Counted from the first letter of the stretch, positions 49,494 through 59,275 are shown. The stretch is 64,000 nucleotides of DNA from Candidatus Enterocloster excrementipullorum (GCA_019119575.1 DWWT01000034.1:1-64000), one strand, 5' to 3'. Made by a program: numbers and translations. Notes: generated from the letters alone by a model not told the origin.

Positions 49494-51059
49494 TCACACA
49501 CTCCTCTTCTGCTTTAATACAGGTCTTATTCCAAAAATTTCCTCAAAAAAGTCTGCTTTCTGCTCAAAGGAGGACCGCTCCAATGCCAGGTCTCCCTTAT
49601 ATCCTGTAGTAATCACCAGCTCCCCGTCCCTCACAGCCATACGGCAGTCCGTAAGCTTGCCCCGGTGGCTTCTGTCCATGGAATTTGCCAGGCGGAGAAT
49701 CGCTGTGAGCTTTGCAATAAGGATGGTGATCTCATTGCGGCTCATCCCATAGTCCCATCCCTGGTGTACCTGGGTCTCCAGCTCCACCCGGTTATAATCG
49801 AAATCCCGGATATTGTAGCGGACCACATTGGCAATAATCTCACGCTCCAGATGGCTCAGGCCGATGATCTCCGTCGACATGATAATGTTATAGGAGCATT
49901 CATTGGAATTTCGGATGCTGATAAACTTTCCGCACGCATGGAGCAGAACCGCGATCTGTAGAAGAAGGCGGTGCCTGTTTTCCAGGCCGTGATATTTTTT
50001 CATACTGTCAAAAATCTGGATGGCGTACTTCTCCAAAACCTGATTATGGCTGGTATGGCATTTGTACCGCTTCGCCATATTTCTTGACGCTGCCAGGATA
50101 TCATTTTCAAAATTATGGCTGAACTTTATAAACTTGTTCTCCTCCGCATACTCAGCTGCTATGCTGTCGCACAGACGGATTCCCGGAAGCCAGAACAGTT
50201 CCGCTCCGGTGATCTCCAAAATCCGCTTAAACACCACTGCCCCCGGAAGAATCATACTGGCGTATTCATTATTTACCCCAAAATATTCTTCAATCTGGTC
50301 TGTAGTCATCTGGCTCAGGCGCTCGTAAAAACGGTTCATGGTAGCCGCGTCAACTTTATCTCCAATATTCTTTACTTCCATGCGGCGCAGAAGGTATAGA
50401 ATTGTCTCTCCGATTCCAATCAGGTTTGTGATCTCCCGATCCTTCAGATACATCTTCCGGAAGGTAAAAAGCTCATTGTCCACAATCTCCTCAATCTGCT
50501 CTCTGTGATTCTTCACAGTGGCAGGAATCCGTGAGAGAAGTCCGCGAATCCGCAGCACTCCCAACGGAAGATTCTGGGTGGTTACCAAGGTCTCCTTGTC
50601 AAAAAGAGAGAGCTGGGCGCTTCCAAATCCCACATCCACAATGGCTGTCCCCTTCTGGATAATCTTATGAAATTCTGCCTCCTTGGACGCAATGGCCTTA
50701 TAGCTGATAAACCGCTGCTCTGAATTGCTGATAATGCGCACATTCAGTCCCGTCCGGACCCGAATCTGATCCAGGATAATCTGGTTGTTCCTGGCCTCCC
50801 GCAGAGCGCTGGTCGCGTAAGCCCTGTACTCCTTTACCTTATACGCCCTCATGATCCGGGTAAAGTCTGTGAGTACCTGGCACATCTCCTCCACCAGCTC
50901 ATAACTGATCTTTCCCTGGCTGAAGGTATCTCTCCCCAGAGGGATCACATGGCGGATATGATCCACACACCGTATCTCCCCCTTGTAGGCCATCTCATAG
51001 ATTCCCATTTCCAGTTCGAAGGAACCTACGTCGATCGCCGCAAACATACGTATGGCCAC
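49494..51059 (-). CDS. Ppx/GppA exopolyphosphatase-type protein
   Basis: 521 residues from GTG 51059 (AAGGAGG eight bases upstream); the frame extends to 51107. The actin-like fold shows the P-loop FAAIDVGSFELEMGIYE, the ADGT-like GTAIVDVGFGSAQLSLF, and ARNNQIILDQIRVRTGLNVRIISNSEQRFISYKA. An HD-type C-terminal part follows (KYHGLENRHRLLLQIAVLLHACGKFI...). It hydrolyses polyphosphate or pppGpp; which one cannot be decided from sequence. The adjacency to ppk supports polyphosphate. Confidence 0.93.
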   Translation of the reverse strand: MAIRMFAAIDVGSFELEMGIYEMAYKGEIRCVDHIRHVIPLGRDTFSQGKISYELVEEMCQVLTDFTRIMRAYKVKEYRAYATSALREARNNQIILDQIRVRTGLNVRIISNSEQRFISYKAIASKEAEFHKIIQKGTAIVDVGFGSAQLSLFDKETLVTTQNLPLGVLRIRGLLSRIPATVKNHREQIEEIVDNELFTFRKMYLKDREITNLIGIGETILYLLRRMEVKNIGDKVDAATMNRFYERLSQMTTDQIEEYFGVNNEYASMILPGAVVFKRILEITGAELFWLPGIRLCDSIAAEYAEENKFIKFSHNFENDILAASRNMAKRYKCHTSHNQVLEKYAIQIFDSMKKYHGLENRHRLLLQIAVLLHACGKFISIRNSNECSYNIIMSTEIIGLSHLEREIIANVVRYNIRDFDYNRVELETQVHQGWDYGMSRNEITILIAKLTAILRLANSMDRSHRGKLTDCRMAVRDGELVITTGYKGDLALERSSFEQKADFFEEIFGIRPVLKQKRSV

Positions 51060-51220
51060 TTTTTCTTCCTCCTTATGTGTGCGCTGTGTGTTGCATGTCA
51101 AAACCATTGTAATTGACTTTCCCGTCCGCCGGGTATAATTATGGTAAATTTTAAGTAAACTTCAGGTAAAATTCCCGCGCAAACAAGCATTTTATGCCGC
51201 CGTTCGGGACAGCTGCCATT

Positions 51221-52525
51221 TTATATGCTCTCCTGAACAGGCGCCTTCCCGCGCAGATATGTGATGAACTGCGCCGCCGTACGCCCCGATAGGCCGCCAT
51301 GGGTCAGCTCCCACCGGTTGGCCTCCAGATACAGCTCCTCCTTAGGCATATCCAGCCCATACCGGTCAGCCAGAGCCCCCACAATACGCTCGAACTCCCG
51401 CTTATCCGGAGAGCCGTAGTAGATGGTCACGCCGAACCTCGAGGCCAGGGAGAGTTTTTCCTGAACCGTATCATTCATGTGAAGCTCATCGTCCAGCTCC
51501 CTCTTATCGCTGAATTTTTCCCGTATCAGGTGGCGCCGATTCGATGTGGCGTAAATCAGCACATTCTTGGGACGCTTGCCCAGTCCGCCCTCCAGAATAG
51601 CTTTCAGATATTTGTATTCCAGTTCGTAATCCTCAAAAGAAAGGTCGTCCATATAGATGATGAATTTGTAATTGCGGTCCTTGATCTGTGCCAGAACATC
51701 GGACAGAGTTTTGAACTGGTGCTTGTATACTTCAATCATGCGCAGCCCTCTGCCATAATACTCATTCAGAACCGCCTTGACGCTGGAAGATTTTCCGGTT
51801 CCCGCGTCCCCGTAGAGCAGCACATTATTCGCCTCCCGCCCCTCCACAAACGCCTCGGTATTCTCTATCAGCTTTGCCTTCTGAAGTTCATATCCCACAA
51901 TATCTTTAAAATATACATGCTCCACATTGATGATGGGATCAATGGCTGCCTTTCCGTCTTCTTCCTTCTCCAGCACCCGAAACGCCTTATTCAGGCCGAA
52001 TTTTCCCACGCCGAATTCCCGGTAAAAATCCACCGCATATTCCTGGAACTCCTTTACGCTTCCGGCCTGCTCCAGCTGAACCGCCAGATTCACAATCCGA
52101 TCCCGAACGCGGCGGTTGTAGACCCGGCTCTCCCTTCCCGCCGGATGGTAACAGGCGATGGACTCCCACAATTCCTTGGGAGAAAGGCTCTTTACATCAA
52201 AATCAAATAGCTCTTTCCATATCGCATAGTCCCGCTTTGCCAGAGTATCAAGGGTTCCCCCTGCCGCTCCCGCAATCTCACAGGCGCAGGAATAGGCGTT
52301 CTCATTCTCAGCCAGGCACAGGGCCAGAAAGCAGTGCCACAGGTTTCCCTCAAAACCATACTCTGCGGCCAGCTCCACCAGCCGTCCTGCACAGGAATAA
52401 GCGGATCCGCTCTCCCCATTCTTTTTTCCCATTCCCATCAGGGCCGCCATATCCCTAAAAAGTCCCTCGTGCCGCAAATTGCGGTAAATCACCAGCTCGT
52501 CAACCGGATATCTCTTCTCTTCCAT
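51221..52525 (-). CDS. AAA ATPase, DUF815 family
   Basis: 434 residues from ATG 52525 (GAGGAG eight bases upstream). An N-terminal alpha-helical part of about 190 residues precedes an AAA domain: Walker A LLYGDAGTGKSSSVKAVLNEYYG, Walker B YKFIIYMDDLSFEDYE, sensor NVLIYATSNRRHLIREKF and a C-terminal lid. The DUF815 family has no defined function; the ATPase is thought to be a chaperone or DNA-linked. The gene follows pheA by 13 bases on the minus strand and may share its transcript. Confidence 0.88.
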   Translation of the reverse strand: MEEKRYPVDELVIYRNLRHEGLFRDMAALMGMGKKNGESGSAYSCAGRLVELAAEYGFEGNLWHCFLALCLAENENAYSCACEIAGAAGGTLDTLAKRDYAIWKELFDFDVKSLSPKELWESIACYHPAGRESRVYNRRVRDRIVNLAVQLEQAGSVKEFQEYAVDFYREFGVGKFGLNKAFRVLEKEEDGKAAIDPIINVEHVYFKDIVGYELQKAKLIENTEAFVEGREANNVLLYGDAGTGKSSSVKAVLNEYYGRGLRMIEVYKHQFKTLSDVLAQIKDRNYKFIIYMDDLSFEDYELEYKYLKAILEGGLGKRPKNVLIYATSNRRHLIREKFSDKRELDDELHMNDTVQEKLSLASRFGVTIYYGSPDKREFERIVGALADRYGLDMPKEELYLEANRWELTHGGLSGRTAAQFITYLRGKAPVQESI

Positions 52526-52538
52526 CGTCCTCTCTCCT

Positions 52539-53666
52539 CTAATAGTTTCCCAGAATGCGCAGCGCCGCGGCCTCTGCCCGGATCCCCGCAAGGGCATTCT
52601 GCATCCCGGCGTCTCCCAGTGATCCCTCCATATCCACGAAGAAGCGGTACTCCCAGCTTCTCCCCTCAATGGGTCTGGACTCAATCATCAGCATATTGAT
52701 ATGATTGTAAATCAGGTTGCCCAGCATATTATAGAGCGCTCCGCTCTTGTGGGCACACTCAAAGCAGATGCTCACTTTTCCCGCATCTCTGCGGTAGACC
52801 GGATACTTGGACAGGACAATGAACCGGGTGGTATTATTTATATCGTAATTGATGGGGCACGCCAGCGTCTTAAGGCCGTAGAGCCGCCCGGCTGTCTCAC
52901 TGGCCACCGCAGCCTGTGTAATATCCCCGTCCTCCCAAATCTTTTTGGCCGCCCAGGCCGTATTCTCCGCGCTGATCAGCTGCCACTCCCTGTTGGCCTT
53001 TAAATACTTGGAGCTCTGCATCAGGGCCTGGGGGTGAGAGTATACCCGCCGGATATCGGAAAGGACGGCTTTCGGCAGTCCCAGCAGGGCATGGCGCACC
53101 GGAATCTGTATCTCCGCAACTATATACACATTATGCCTTACCAGCAGGTCATAATTGTTGCTGACAGCTCCAGCCGAAGAATTTTCAATGGGCAGAACCC
53201 CAAAGTCCGCCCTTCCCTCCTCCACCTCCACCATGGCATCCTCCATGGCGGGCACGTGGTAAAGGATTCCCTCATCCCCAAAATATTGAAGGGCGGCTCC
53301 ATGGCCATAGGAGCCTTCCACTCCCTGATACGCCACCCGAGCCCCCTTCTTTTTCAGCTCATCTACTGCTTGAAATCCCAAATTCGAAGGTCTTTCCCCT
53401 CCGGTCAGAATACGGTACTGCATCCGTCTGCTCATCGTCATAATCTGGGAGAAAAGTTCCTCCAGATCCTGTCTGGCAAAACCGTCCTCCGCCAAACTGC
53501 CGATGGCCGCCAGCTTCTGTGCCTCCCTCTGCCCGTCATAGACCGCTTTCCCCGATTCCGCCTTGATCCGGGCCACCTGGGCGCACAAATCCATCCTCTT
53601 TTCAAACAGCGCTGCCATCTGCTTGTCGATGACATCCAGACTGTTCCTTATCTCCTGCAATTCCAA
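52539..53666 (-). CDS. pheA: Bifunctional chorismate mutase/prephenate dehydratase
   Basis: 375 residues from TTG 53666 (GCGGAGG nine bases upstream); ATG 53684 lacks a site. Chorismate mutase domain at 1-90 (LQEIRNSLDVIDKQMAALFEKRMDLCAQVARIK), prephenate dehydratase at about 115-290 (YQGVEGSYGHGAALQYFG, FGVLPIENSSAGAV, TTRFIVLSK) and an ACT domain (300-375) with the Phe-binding ESRPIEGRSWEYRFFVDMEG. It turns chorismate into phenylpyruvate for phenylalanine, with feedback control by Phe through the ACT domain. The downstream DUF815 gene follows by 13 bases. Confidence 0.96.
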   Translation of the reverse strand: MELQEIRNSLDVIDKQMAALFEKRMDLCAQVARIKAESGKAVYDGQREAQKLAAIGSLAEDGFARQDLEELFSQIMTMSRRMQYRILTGGERPSNLGFQAVDELKKKGARVAYQGVEGSYGHGAALQYFGDEGILYHVPAMEDAMVEVEEGRADFGVLPIENSSAGAVSNNYDLLVRHNVYIVAEIQIPVRHALLGLPKAVLSDIRRVYSHPQALMQSSKYLKANREWQLISAENTAWAAKKIWEDGDITQAAVASETAGRLYGLKTLACPINYDINNTTRFIVLSKYPVYRRDAGKVSICFECAHKSGALYNMLGNLIYNHINMLMIESRPIEGRSWEYRFFVDMEGSLGDAGMQNALAGIRAEAAALRILGNY

Positions 53667-53699
53667 TGCTCTTTTCCTCCGCATACAATCTGTTTCGCA

Positions 53700-53735
53700 G
53701 CAGCGCAGGACGGTGTCCTGAACTGCTGCTCTGTT
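53700..53735. repeat. Hairpin with CTGAACTG core, repeat-family copy
   Basis: CAGCAGCGCAGGAC and GTCCTGAACTGCTG form an imperfect hairpin between plsC and pheA. The CTGAACTG core is that of the repeats at 9184, 40014 and 54553. Confidence 0.4.
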
Positions 53736-54494
53736 TCAGGTATCTGATTCCGGCTTCTGCCCTCTCTCCATTTCCTCCAGCATAGAGATCAGCACACCGC
53801 GCACATAGGCGCCGGGAAATTTTCTCGCTTCCTTAGGAAGCTCTTTCAGCTCAATCGGCTCTCCATAACGAATTACCACATGGCTCGGCCGGATCCAGGG
53901 CATATGATCTTCAAAGACAGCGGCCGTGCCTGATATGGCTACAGGGATCACGGGACATCCGCTCTTTTCCGCCATCTTCAGGCTCCCCTCATGAAATTCC
54001 AGGAGATCTGTAAGATGTTCGTTTTCATTGCGCGTGCCTTCAGGGAAAATCCATATGGAAATTCCTCCCCTGAGCTTTCCGATCGCCTCCATAATGGCTT
54101 TCAGTGCCTCTTTCACATTCTTCCTATCCAAAAACACACAGTTCACCAGCCGCATCCAATCCCGCAGAAACGGATACCGCAGCATCTCCTTTTTGGCTAC
54201 AAAGCCTGTAAGTCCCGGAACCGTCACATAGCCCACCAGCACATCAAAATAGCTCCTGTGATTGCCCACATAGAGCACTGCCCGATCCATAGGAATATTT
54301 TCCAACCCATGGACCTCATATGTAACTCCCGCCAGCTTTAAAATAAAACGGAACATCCCCTGTACAATCCGCAGGCTCCTCCACTCGGCTGCCCGGGGAT
54401 CACTTTTTCCCTTGCGCTCCAGAATAAGCATCACCGGTACGGCAAATACTAAAAATAAAATCACGGCGGAAGCCACCAAAACTATCCGTATCAT
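53736..54494 (-). CDS. plsC: 1-acyl-glycerol-3-phosphate acyltransferase
   Basis: 252 residues. One N-terminal membrane segment (VLVASAVILFLVFAVPVMLI), then the acyltransferase motifs: NHRSYFDVLVG (H-x4-D), KKEMLRYPFLRDWMRLVNCVFLDRKN, WIFPEGTRNENEHL and CPVIPVAISGT. It makes phosphatidic acid from lysophosphatidic acid in the membrane. It is followed by a PheA-side spacer with a hairpin (53700-53735). The ATG has AGGAG eight bases upstream. Confident family call. Confidence 0.94.
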   Translation of the reverse strand: MIRIVLVASAVILFLVFAVPVMLILERKGKSDPRAAEWRSLRIVQGMFRFILKLAGVTYEVHGLENIPMDRAVLYVGNHRSYFDVLVGYVTVPGLTGFVAKKEMLRYPFLRDWMRLVNCVFLDRKNVKEALKAIMEAIGKLRGGISIWIFPEGTRNENEHLTDLLEFHEGSLKMAEKSGCPVIPVAISGTAAVFEDHMPWIRPSHVVIRYGEPIELKELPKEARKFPGAYVRGVLISMLEEMERGQKPESDT

Positions 54495-54545
54495 CGTCTG
54501 TCTCCTTCGGATCTCTGTCTATGGGGAGTCCAGAAGCGCCCCTTG

Positions 54546-54600
54546 CCGCGCATCTGAACAGTAACTATTATATAACAAAGAGCGGCTGAAAGACAATACC
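54546..54600. repeat. Copy of the CTGAACAGTAACTATT motif with the CmpB terminator
   Basis: CTGAACAGTAACTATTATAT (54553-54572) carries the repeat-family core, and the adjacent GAGCGGCT/AGCCGCTC stem (54580-54610) with CTTTGTT beside it terminates the CmpB-like gene on the minus strand. Confidence 0.5.
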
Positions 54601-55107
54601 TTAGCCGCTCCTTTTCCATATGTTTCCCGTGGTTATCTGTTCAAACAGCAGCCCTGTGCCAAACCACAGGGGAGCGAACCGCAGGCGTATCACACCGCTC
54701 ACATGATCCGGCCACATGGAGTAGTCCCAGGGGCAGATTCCCAAGCTTTTCAGCCAGGTTCCTGTTATATATTCTACCGTAAATATGAGTACCATATAAA
54801 TCAATCCGTGCCGAAGGATCCGCCCCAGTGCGGGCACCCGCTCACGTCCTGCCCGCAAAAGCCCCGGAATCCCGGAAAGCCATTCATCAAGGAACGCGCT
54901 TACCGGCGCCGCGAAAGCTCCCAGTCCATATATCGGAAACATAAGCAGGGACGTATGCCCCATCAGCCTGAAATCGCCGGCTAAAATGGAGTCCACAGAG
55001 GTAAACATCACTTCCAGACACCATCCGGTAACCCCGCATTTTCCAAAATCAGCCAGGAAACGCTGCCAGCGCTTCCCCTCATGTATTGTTATCCGCTCTC
55101 TCATCAT
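54601..55107 (-). CDS. CmpB/putative ABC transporter permease (PF06541-like) membrane protein
   Basis: About 168 residues; ATG 55107 or 55104 is likely as the frame to 55113 opens only with TTG, and no good ribosome binding site is visible. Four membrane segments and the family blocks GWCLEVMFTS, MFPIYGLGAFAAPVS, LIFTVEYITGTWLKSLGICPWDYSMWPDHVSGVIRLRFAPLWFGTGLLFE. The Pro-Trp-Asp-Tyr-Ser and Phe-Ala-Pro-x-Trp residues are conserved across the family. Members are called putative ABC permeases or CmpB but have no ATPase here, and the function is unknown. Confidence 0.85.
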   Translation of the reverse strand: MMRERITIHEGKRWQRFLADFGKCGVTGWCLEVMFTSVDSILAGDFRLMGHTSLLMFPIYGLGAFAAPVSAFLDEWLSGIPGLLRAGRERVPALGRILRHGLIYMVLIFTVEYITGTWLKSLGICPWDYSMWPDHVSGVIRLRFAPLWFGTGLLFEQITTGNIWKRSG

Positions 55108-55224
55108 AAGCAATAGTATAGGCGGCTTTCAGCGGCTTTTATTCATTTGCGGGATTTTTTCCAAAACTTTCCGCATTCCTTCTGCGCCGGCAGCATGCGG
55201 CAAGCCGCAGTTCCTCGTGAATCC

Positions 55225-56709
55225 TCACAGAAGAGGCGACAAAAGGCGGCTCGTCTGCTCCTTAACACGCATCCAAAGCCCTCTCTGCCCATATGCCTGC
55301 TTTGTAAGCTCCCTGCAGTGCGGCAGGTCGTCCATAAACGCCTGCTCCAGCCTTCCTGTCACCTGTTCATCATATATGGTGGCATTTACCTCAAAATTCA
55401 GATCGAAACTGCGGATGTCCATATTGGCCGTACCGTAGCAGCTCACTCTCCCGTCCACCATAACGCCCTTAGAGTGAAGAAAGCCATTCTCATAGATATA
55501 CACCTTCACCCCATAATCCAAAAGTTCTCCCGCGTAGGAGCATGTTGCCCAGTACACAAACGGATGATCCGGCTTGCAGGGAATCATGAGCCTCACATCC
55601 ACACCGGAAGACGCGGCCATTTTCAGCGCTGCCAAAATGGCATCGTCCGGAATAAAATACGGGGTCTGTATATAGATGTGATGCTTAGCCTTGTGAAACA
55701 GAGCGAGATAGTTGTCCCGTATATACGGCTCCCGCGTATCCGGACCGCTGGATATAATCTGCAGGCAGGCCTCGTCGCCATCCTGGCTTCCCTCAGGCCA
55801 GATCGGCCCTTCCTGCCGTATAAGCCGGCGTCTGGCATTTTCCTCCTCCCCAAAATAGCGCTCTTCCCGGAACAGATTTTCCCCCGTGGCGTAATGCCAG
55901 TCCAGGGCGAAGCGAATCTGCAGGCCGATAGCCGCCTCGCCCGTAATTTTCAGATGGGTATCCCGCCAGTAGCCAAATCGGGGATCCCTCGAAATGTATT
56001 CTCTGCCGATATTGAACCCCCCGACAAAGCTGACCCGGCCGTCGATCACTGCGATCTTCCTGTGATTCCGGTAGTTAACGCGCAGGTTCAGCCAGCCAAG
56101 GAACGGCGGAAAGAACACCCCCACCCGAATGCCGTCCTTCTTCAGCTCTTCCCAGCGCCGGGAGGGCATAAACCGGCCGCCCATGCCGTCGTAGAGGATG
56201 CGGACTTCCACCCCCTGTCTTGCCTTGTCCTGAAGAATCGGAACCAGGGAATCAAATACCTCATCGTTTTTGATAATATAGTATTGGATATGAATGTATT
56301 TCTCCGCTTTTCGCAGGGCATCCCGCAGAGCCGCAAATTTTTCCTGTCCGTCCGTGTAGATCTGGATCCGGTTGCAGGCCGTGAGAACCGCGCCGGATGT
56401 CTCCAGATTGTAGAGAATCAGGCTTCTGAAATCCCGCGATATGGGATCCATCATCTCCTCCGGCACGTTGTCAGCCCCGATGATCTCCTCCTGGCTCTTT
56501 ATGGGAAAATTCAGCCGGTCACTGATTTCCTTGATGCGGAACATCCTGCTTTTCTTCAAATCCTGTCCAAAAAGCAGATAAAAAAGGATTCCGAACACAG
56601 GGATAAAGTTCAAAGCAAACAGCCATGTCCAAACACTTCTCGGATTTCTCCTCTGAAAGAACACAATAATTACGGAAAACAGCAGGTTAATGAATATCAA
56701 TTGCTCCAT
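55225..56709 (-). CDS. cls: Cardiolipin synthase
   Basis: 494 residues with two N-terminal membrane segments (LIFINLLFSVIIVFFQRR and TWLFALNFIPVFGILFYLLF), then two HxKxxxxD phospholipase D motifs: NYRNHRKIAVIDGRVSFVGG and FLHSKGVMVDGRVSCYGTAN. Both motifs are complete, so it should be active, joining two phosphatidylglycerols to cardiolipin and glycerol in the membrane. It is a monocistronic gene with a GGGGATCGG site upstream of its ATG. Next upstream lies the pseudopilin cluster. Confidence 0.96.
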   Translation of the reverse strand: MEQLIFINLLFSVIIVFFQRRNPRSVWTWLFALNFIPVFGILFYLLFGQDLKKSRMFRIKEISDRLNFPIKSQEEIIGADNVPEEMMDPISRDFRSLILYNLETSGAVLTACNRIQIYTDGQEKFAALRDALRKAEKYIHIQYYIIKNDEVFDSLVPILQDKARQGVEVRILYDGMGGRFMPSRRWEELKKDGIRVGVFFPPFLGWLNLRVNYRNHRKIAVIDGRVSFVGGFNIGREYISRDPRFGYWRDTHLKITGEAAIGLQIRFALDWHYATGENLFREERYFGEEENARRRLIRQEGPIWPEGSQDGDEACLQIISSGPDTREPYIRDNYLALFHKAKHHIYIQTPYFIPDDAILAALKMAASSGVDVRLMIPCKPDHPFVYWATCSYAGELLDYGVKVYIYENGFLHSKGVMVDGRVSCYGTANMDIRSFDLNFEVNATIYDEQVTGRLEQAFMDDLPHCRELTKQAYGQRGLWMRVKEQTSRLLSPLL

Positions 56710-56742
56710 AGGCCGATCCCCATCCTCCCTCGCATGTTTTGT

Positions 56743-57168
56743 CTACTTGTCTGTTATCTCCTCCACCACGGCGGTTCCGTCCTCCGCAAATGTGAGCTTT
56801 ACCTGGGTATCTTCATTTTCATATACAAGTTCCTCCAGCCAGCCGGTCCGAAGGTTCACATCCGCAGACAGAACCCGCGCATCGGAAAGTCCGCCCGAAA
56901 GATATTCGGCCAGCGGCCCCTCCGGGTCATCCAGCTGGGATCCCATAAGCTGATGCAGCGTACGCACGTTCAGCCTACCTTCCTCTTTGACATCGTATAG
57001 ATACCGCTGTACAGCCCCGGCCGTTATCCGCGCGTCAGAAACCGCCGCGGAATGCCGGGCGCCCTGTATCAATCCGGCGGCTCTCGGTGCTGCCGCCGCA
57101 AGAAGAACCGCAAGAATTGCTATGACGGCTATCAGCTCCACCAGGGTAAATCCCGAATTATTTTTCAT
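56743..57168 (-). CDS. Type II/IV pseudopilin-like protein
   Basis: 141 residues from ATG 57168 (MKNNSGFTLVELIAVIAILAVLLAAAAPRAAGL). The prepilin cleavage site is G-F-T-L-V-E with Glu5, followed by the hydrophobic helix of class III prepilins; the frame extends to 57222 without a start signal. The rest contains a charged, weakly structured region (VKEEGRLNVRTLHQLMGSQLDDPEGPLAEYLSGG). It is processed by the prepilin peptidase at 59276-59950. It follows the other pilin gene by 50 bases. Confidence 0.85.
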   Translation of the reverse strand: MKNNSGFTLVELIAVIAILAVLLAAAAPRAAGLIQGARHSAAVSDARITAGAVQRYLYDVKEEGRLNVRTLHQLMGSQLDDPEGPLAEYLSGGLSDARVLSADVNLRTGWLEELVYENEDTQVKLTFAEDGTAVVEEITDK

Positions 57169-57218
57169 ACCATTTTTCTTTTCCAGCCAGTTTGAGGGTA
57201 GTATAGCACAGCCCGCCC

Positions 57219-57560
57219 TCAATTTCCAGACAGGATTTCTCCTTTCCCTGAGTCTCCCGGATACACGGCCTCGTATTCTCTTCCATTAATAGTGCCTGTC
57301 CAGACCGCGCTGTCCGTATCCGGATCATATCCATAATCCTCCGTTTCATCCTCGTCCATCACGCCTGCATCCACCATTTCCTGCTGGGCCTTTCCCATAC
57401 TGTAGTTGGTTCTTGCATTTGAAAGGGCTACCTGCCGGGCCGATTGATCCTGGATGCTCTGATAAGACGGCACGGCCACCGCTATGAGTATGCCCAATAT
57501 GGCGATCACACAGACTAATTCAATAAGCGTAAATCCTCCGCAGTTTTTTCTTCTGTTCAT
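57219..57560 (-). CDS. Type II/IV pseudopilin-like protein
   Basis: 113 residues, start with GGAGG eight bases upstream. The N-terminus MNRRKNCGGFTLIELVCVIAILGILIAVAVPSYQSIQDQSARQVALSNARTNY has the G-FTLIE cleavage site with Glu5 and a classic PilA/GspG-like helix. The C-terminal part is short and acidic (DEDETEDYGYDPDTDSAVW). As the best conserved prepilin of the set it may be the major pseudopilin. It follows the GspE-like ATPase gene by 20 bases. Confidence 0.9.
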   Translation of the reverse strand: MNRRKNCGGFTLIELVCVIAILGILIAVAVPSYQSIQDQSARQVALSNARTNYSMGKAQQEMVDAGVMDEDETEDYGYDPDTDSAVWTGTINGREYEAVYPGDSGKGEILSGN

Positions 57561-57580
57561 AATGTCATCCTCCTTTTTCC

Positions 57581-59215
57581 TTACTCCGCTGAATAAATGA
57601 CTTTTTCCGCCTCCTCCATATCCGTTTCGCCGGCCAAAAGCAGCTTCACCACATAATCCTTCAGCGGCAGAAATCCCTTTTTTCTCTGATACCGGCGCAG
57701 CTCCTCCGCGGAAGTCCCGCGGCGTATCATGTCTTTTACTGTTCCATCTGCCTCCATCATCTCATAGACAGCCCTCCGCCGGATATAGCCGGTCCCGTTG
57801 CATTTCGGGCATCCCGGAGCGCGCCAGAGCCGCTGAATTTCCTGTCCGGTCAGCTGTCTGAGGGCATCCTGCTTTTCCCCATTTACATTCTCCGGCCGTT
57901 TGCAAAAAGGGCAGAGAATTTTCACAAGGCGCTGGGCAGCAATACCCGTAAGAGAAGCCGCAATCAGATAGGACGGCGCTCCCATGCTGCGCAGTCGGAT
58001 GACAGCCGAAGCGCAATCCCCTGTGTGAAGGGTCGAAAACACCAGATGTCCGGTAATAGCAGCCCGTATGCCCATAGAAACCGTTTCCTCATCCCGCATC
58101 TCACCCACCATAATCACATCGGGATCCTGACGCAGGATAGACCGCAGCGCCGCGGCAAAGGTAAGGCCCGCCTTCGGATTTACCTGAACTTGGGTAATCC
58201 CGTTTATCATCTTTTCCACAGGCTCCTCTACCGTAACGATATTGAGCTTGCCTGAGGCAAGCCGGTTCAGCGCTGCGTAAAGGGTTGTGGATTTTCCGCT
58301 TCCTGTAGGCCCGGTCACCAGAACCAGGCCGAAGGGTGCCCGCAGCATCCGGTCAAAGGCCTCCCTCTGTTCCTCCTCCATCCCCAGCCTTCCGATATCC
58401 ATGAGCGCCGGGTCACGGTTGTTTCCCAGCAGGCGCAGCACCACCTTTTCCCCGTAGATCGTGGGGAGGGATGAAATTCTGAGATCCGTAGAGATGCCGC
58501 CTCTTTCGTAATGGTATTTTCCATCTTGAGGCAGGCGCTTTTGGGCAATATCCATCCCCGCCATCAGTTTCAGCCGCGTGACAATAGGACTGTGATACAG
58601 AAGTTCCATGCTTCTCACGCAGATCAAATCCCCGTTGATGCGGAAACGCACGGTAAGCCTGTCTTTCCAAGGTTCCACGTGGATATCGCTGGCATTTCTC
58701 TCATACGCCTCTTCAATAATCGCATTCACCGCGCGCACCAAAGGCGCACTGTCTATGCGTTCCGCGGACTCCCCTTCCTCTTCTTCTCCGTATACCCTCT
58801 CAATGGCCTTTTCCAGCTCTTTTTCCGCAGCCAGAACCGGCACAGCGGGTACGCCCGTGAAAACAGCCGTCTCGTCCAGCACATCCTGGTCCGCCCAGAA
58901 AGGCACGGCGACTATAATGCTGTCCTCCTTAAACGCCACCGGAAGAAGATGATGTTCCCTGGCAAAAGCGCCTGTCAGAAGGGCCGCCGCTCTTGGATCA
59001 ATCTTTGCGGTTTCTGCATCTGTCCGCGCAGTCCCCTCCTTCCGGCAGATACAATCCAGAATATCATCCTCCGACACATATCCAAGCTCCACTAAAAGCC
59101 GCAGCCGCTCCCGTTCCCGGGCGCTGCCGGTCAAAATCCGCGCCCGCGCGAGCTGGTTTTCCGTCATACGCTTTTCTTTTACGAGCATTTCTTCTATCGT
59201 TCTCGGATTCTCCAA
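57581..59215 (-). CDS. Type II secretion/pilus assembly ATPase, GspE/PilB type
   Basis: 544 residues from TTG 59215 (AAAGGAGG five bases upstream). An N-terminal T2SSE_N domain (residues 1-140) and a RecA-like ATPase domain: Walker A GPTGSGKSTT (302-311), Asp box EEPVEKMI, Walker B RQDPDVIMVGEMRDEET, His box STLHTGD, and a tetracysteine zinc site CPFCKRPEN...CPKCNGTGY. This is an assembly ATPase (GspE/PilB), since the zinc motif is absent in PilT. It drives pseudopilin assembly and is divergent from the prepilin peptidase gene. Confidence 0.95.
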   Translation of the reverse strand: MENPRTIEEMLVKEKRMTENQLARARILTGSARERERLRLLVELGYVSEDDILDCICRKEGTARTDAETAKIDPRAAALLTGAFAREHHLLPVAFKEDSIIVAVPFWADQDVLDETAVFTGVPAVPVLAAEKELEKAIERVYGEEEEGESAERIDSAPLVRAVNAIIEEAYERNASDIHVEPWKDRLTVRFRINGDLICVRSMELLYHSPIVTRLKLMAGMDIAQKRLPQDGKYHYERGGISTDLRISSLPTIYGEKVVLRLLGNNRDPALMDIGRLGMEEEQREAFDRMLRAPFGLVLVTGPTGSGKSTTLYAALNRLASGKLNIVTVEEPVEKMINGITQVQVNPKAGLTFAAALRSILRQDPDVIMVGEMRDEETVSMGIRAAITGHLVFSTLHTGDCASAVIRLRSMGAPSYLIAASLTGIAAQRLVKILCPFCKRPENVNGEKQDALRQLTGQEIQRLWRAPGCPKCNGTGYIRRRAVYEMMEADGTVKDMIRRGTSAEELRRYQRKKGFLPLKDYVVKLLLAGETDMEEAEKVIYSAE

Positions 59216-59275
59216 TCTTGCCTCCTTTTCTTCTGCATGCTATACTCAATAAAAATGTACCGCTTGAGGTGTTTT